Position numbers and translations under genes: made by a program. A DNA stretch of 64,000 bases from Callaeas wilsoni (lineage: Eukaryota; Chordata; Aves; Passeriformes; Callaeidae): positions 248,001 through 312,000 of the forward strand of contig VWPU01003192.1 in assembly GCA_013398955.1 (NCBI GenBank), in the 5' to 3' direction. The notes under the pieces were generated by a model. It did not search any database, had not been told where the DNA came from, and saw only the letters and a program-made list of their open reading frames with translations. Position 1 is the stretch's first letter. Every line of letters begins with the position of its first letter. Shown one piece after another: positions 62,381 to 64,000 of the stretch.

Positions 62381-64000
62381 ATCAATCTCGCTATTGAGAC
62401 GAGTGATACCTCACAAAGAGTGAAATTTCAGGCTTCAGACCATGGGAAAGATGTAAACAAATGCTCAAAGGGCAAAAGAAAGATAAGATAAACGATAGAG
62501 TTTTGAAAAACTTGACAGCTGAAATAGGCTGCAAGTGAAGTAGGCCACCTCTGTATCATTCGTTGAACTGGGCAGCAAATGTCCTCCAATTTCTTAGTGT
62601 CAGTAATGAATAGAACTAATTTGAAAACTTGGGCTTTTACAGACTTCTGATGCATGTTTGATTTTGTGTCAATTTGTTGTGTATTTAAAAGCTTAGATGT
62701 TCTTTATTTCTTTCTCTCCAATTGAAGTTCATCGTGTTTACCAAGTTTTCTTGTTTGCCTTTTTTCTGGTTTTTTGTCTACAGAAATATCCCTAGACAGA
62801 AGAAACTCTGCTCTTGATGTTGGCAACAAAGATTTACAGAAAAAATATAATTTCAGCTCTGTGTACCTAGGGCTTTGTAAATTTTGTAGCATTATACCAC
62901 TTTCTTCTGCATTTCTGTTGTACTGATTGGAGCAACACAGGTGAAGTAAATGAGTAATGTTAGTCAAGAAAATACAGAGGCTTTATGGAGTAACTATTCA
63001 TGAAGAAAAAGCCTTGAAACATTTCCAGAGCTGGAGGCAGAGAATTTATTGTTCCTGCTGGATCCCAGAATAACTAGTGCTTTGTGTCATCATTTTATAA
63101 TCCTTGTCTGTCAATAAACATAACTGTAGCTAGCAATAAAAATGATACAGGCTCAGTCAGGCAATGCTACCCTGGTAAAACAAATTTATGAGCCAGTTAA
63201 TATTTTTAATCCTGTTACAGAGATGACCTCAAAACCCAGACCATTTATTTAAGCCTCTATCCCCTAAAGGAGCACATGTGGATGTCAGATAAATGAAACC
63301 TGCTTTTGAATCATGTTGATCTTGGGCTGAGGTTGGGCAACAAGAGGGAGAAAGGGTGGAACTGTACACATCTGTCTGCAAAAACAAACCAGCCCCATTA
63401 GTGTCTGTCTCCTGTCCAGTAGAGTTGGTCAAACACTCTTGCAGGCTCAAATGAAACCATTCATCTGATAATACAAAATTCAGCATGCTGTGTTTTTCCC
63501 TTCCCCACATCAGTTACGTGCCAACGATTATTCCAGTTCTACCATTGATCCAAGATGACTTTTCACAACAGGGAGTCATTCTGTTTACACTGCTTCAGAA
63601 ATCTCTGAGATGTTATTTGATCTACAGCATCCATTAGATGCACAGAATACATTTCTTTCTCTATTGTTTCATCTTATTAGGAAGATATGGCAATGACACT
63701 GTCTGCTAATTGCTACCAACTAGTGCTTCGTGCCTTGTTAATTTTGACTAAGACTTTTCCTACATAGCACAGCGTAGATATTACTAATAGGAGAAAGACA
63801 GGTAGTTAATTGGTGTCTTGAGTGCTACACAGACAAATGAAAAATTCACTGATAATCAGTTCTTCTTTGATGGAAGGGTCAGCTCTCATCACTAGTTGCC
63901 ACACTGTCCTTTCTCTCTATGCTGAAAAGTACAATATTTTATACTTGTAATGGCGACCAGAAGAATACATGGTGCTGCCCACAACTTATAATGAATTAAT
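62381..64000. other. AT-rich DNA without a recognisable gene
   Basis: No gene or repeat recognised. Open frames reach at most about 93 codons (63229-63510 minus), without domains. Confidence 0.42.

Noticed and set aside
1..64000. CRISPR arrays, bacterial operons, phage genes, rRNA or tRNA genes
   Set aside because: No regularly spaced identical repeats with unique spacers, no long prokaryote-like frames and no rRNA or tRNA signatures were seen; the sequence is vertebrate.

Overview
The window looks like avian nuclear DNA. The best evidence is its repeats: at least four CR1 LINE copies, with the typical bird CR1 3' sequence and the ATTCTATGATTCTA-like tail, two related ~450-bp LTR-like elements, and a ~1.08-kb LTR of a type I recognise from bird genomes (TGTATTGGGTTTGCATGGC start on the minus strand, 5-bp target duplication). 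Base composition is AT-rich and mammalian Alu, L1 or B-type repeats are absent. I cannot name the species; the large LTR family points to Neoaves, perhaps a songbird, but only from memory of the family. One ambiguous base (n at 48681) shows this is genome-assembly sequence.

No protein-coding gene can be supported. There is no convincing multi-exon gene, rRNA, tRNA or CRISPR, and the bacterial categories (operons, RBS, terminators) do not apply. Nearly all open frames are short and lie in low-complexity or repeat DNA. The window is most likely intergenic or a very long intron. A few spots have good splice-site context (24116-24175, 24481-24562, 33645-33684, 58759-58939, 59874-60003, all plus strand) and are recorded as low-confidence exon candidates. 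The longest open frame (201 codons, minus strand, 40528-41133) has no recognisable domain.

Layout: 1-14912 is mostly single-copy AT-rich DNA with a long GGAA-type purine tract (about 1484-1655), a short tandem duplication, a poly-A/GAA tract and a CTCF-like motif. 14913-15590 is a minus-strand CR1 ending in a (TA)n(TG)n microsatellite. 18625-19900 is an old minus-strand CR1 split by an LTR. 19900-48010 is mostly unique and contains the exon candidates near 24.1-24.6 kb, a diverged tandem repeat with telomere-like TTAGGG near 38.1-38.4 kb and the 201-codon frame. 48012-49497 is a younger plus-strand CR1 split by a second copy of the same LTR. 50370-51462 is a solo LTR of a different, ERVL-like family. 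55164-55224 is a (GGAGA)n array, 58207-58232 a 26-T run, and 61690-62380 an old CR1 still carrying recognisable reverse-transcriptase motifs.

The most interesting observation is that the two ~450-bp LTRs, 30 kb apart and in opposite genomic orientation, each sit inside a CR1, each in the same sense as its host CR1, and at nearly the same CR1 coordinate (within a few bases in my hand alignment), although the two CR1 copies are of clearly different age or subfamily. This suggests target preference, gene conversion or some composite history.
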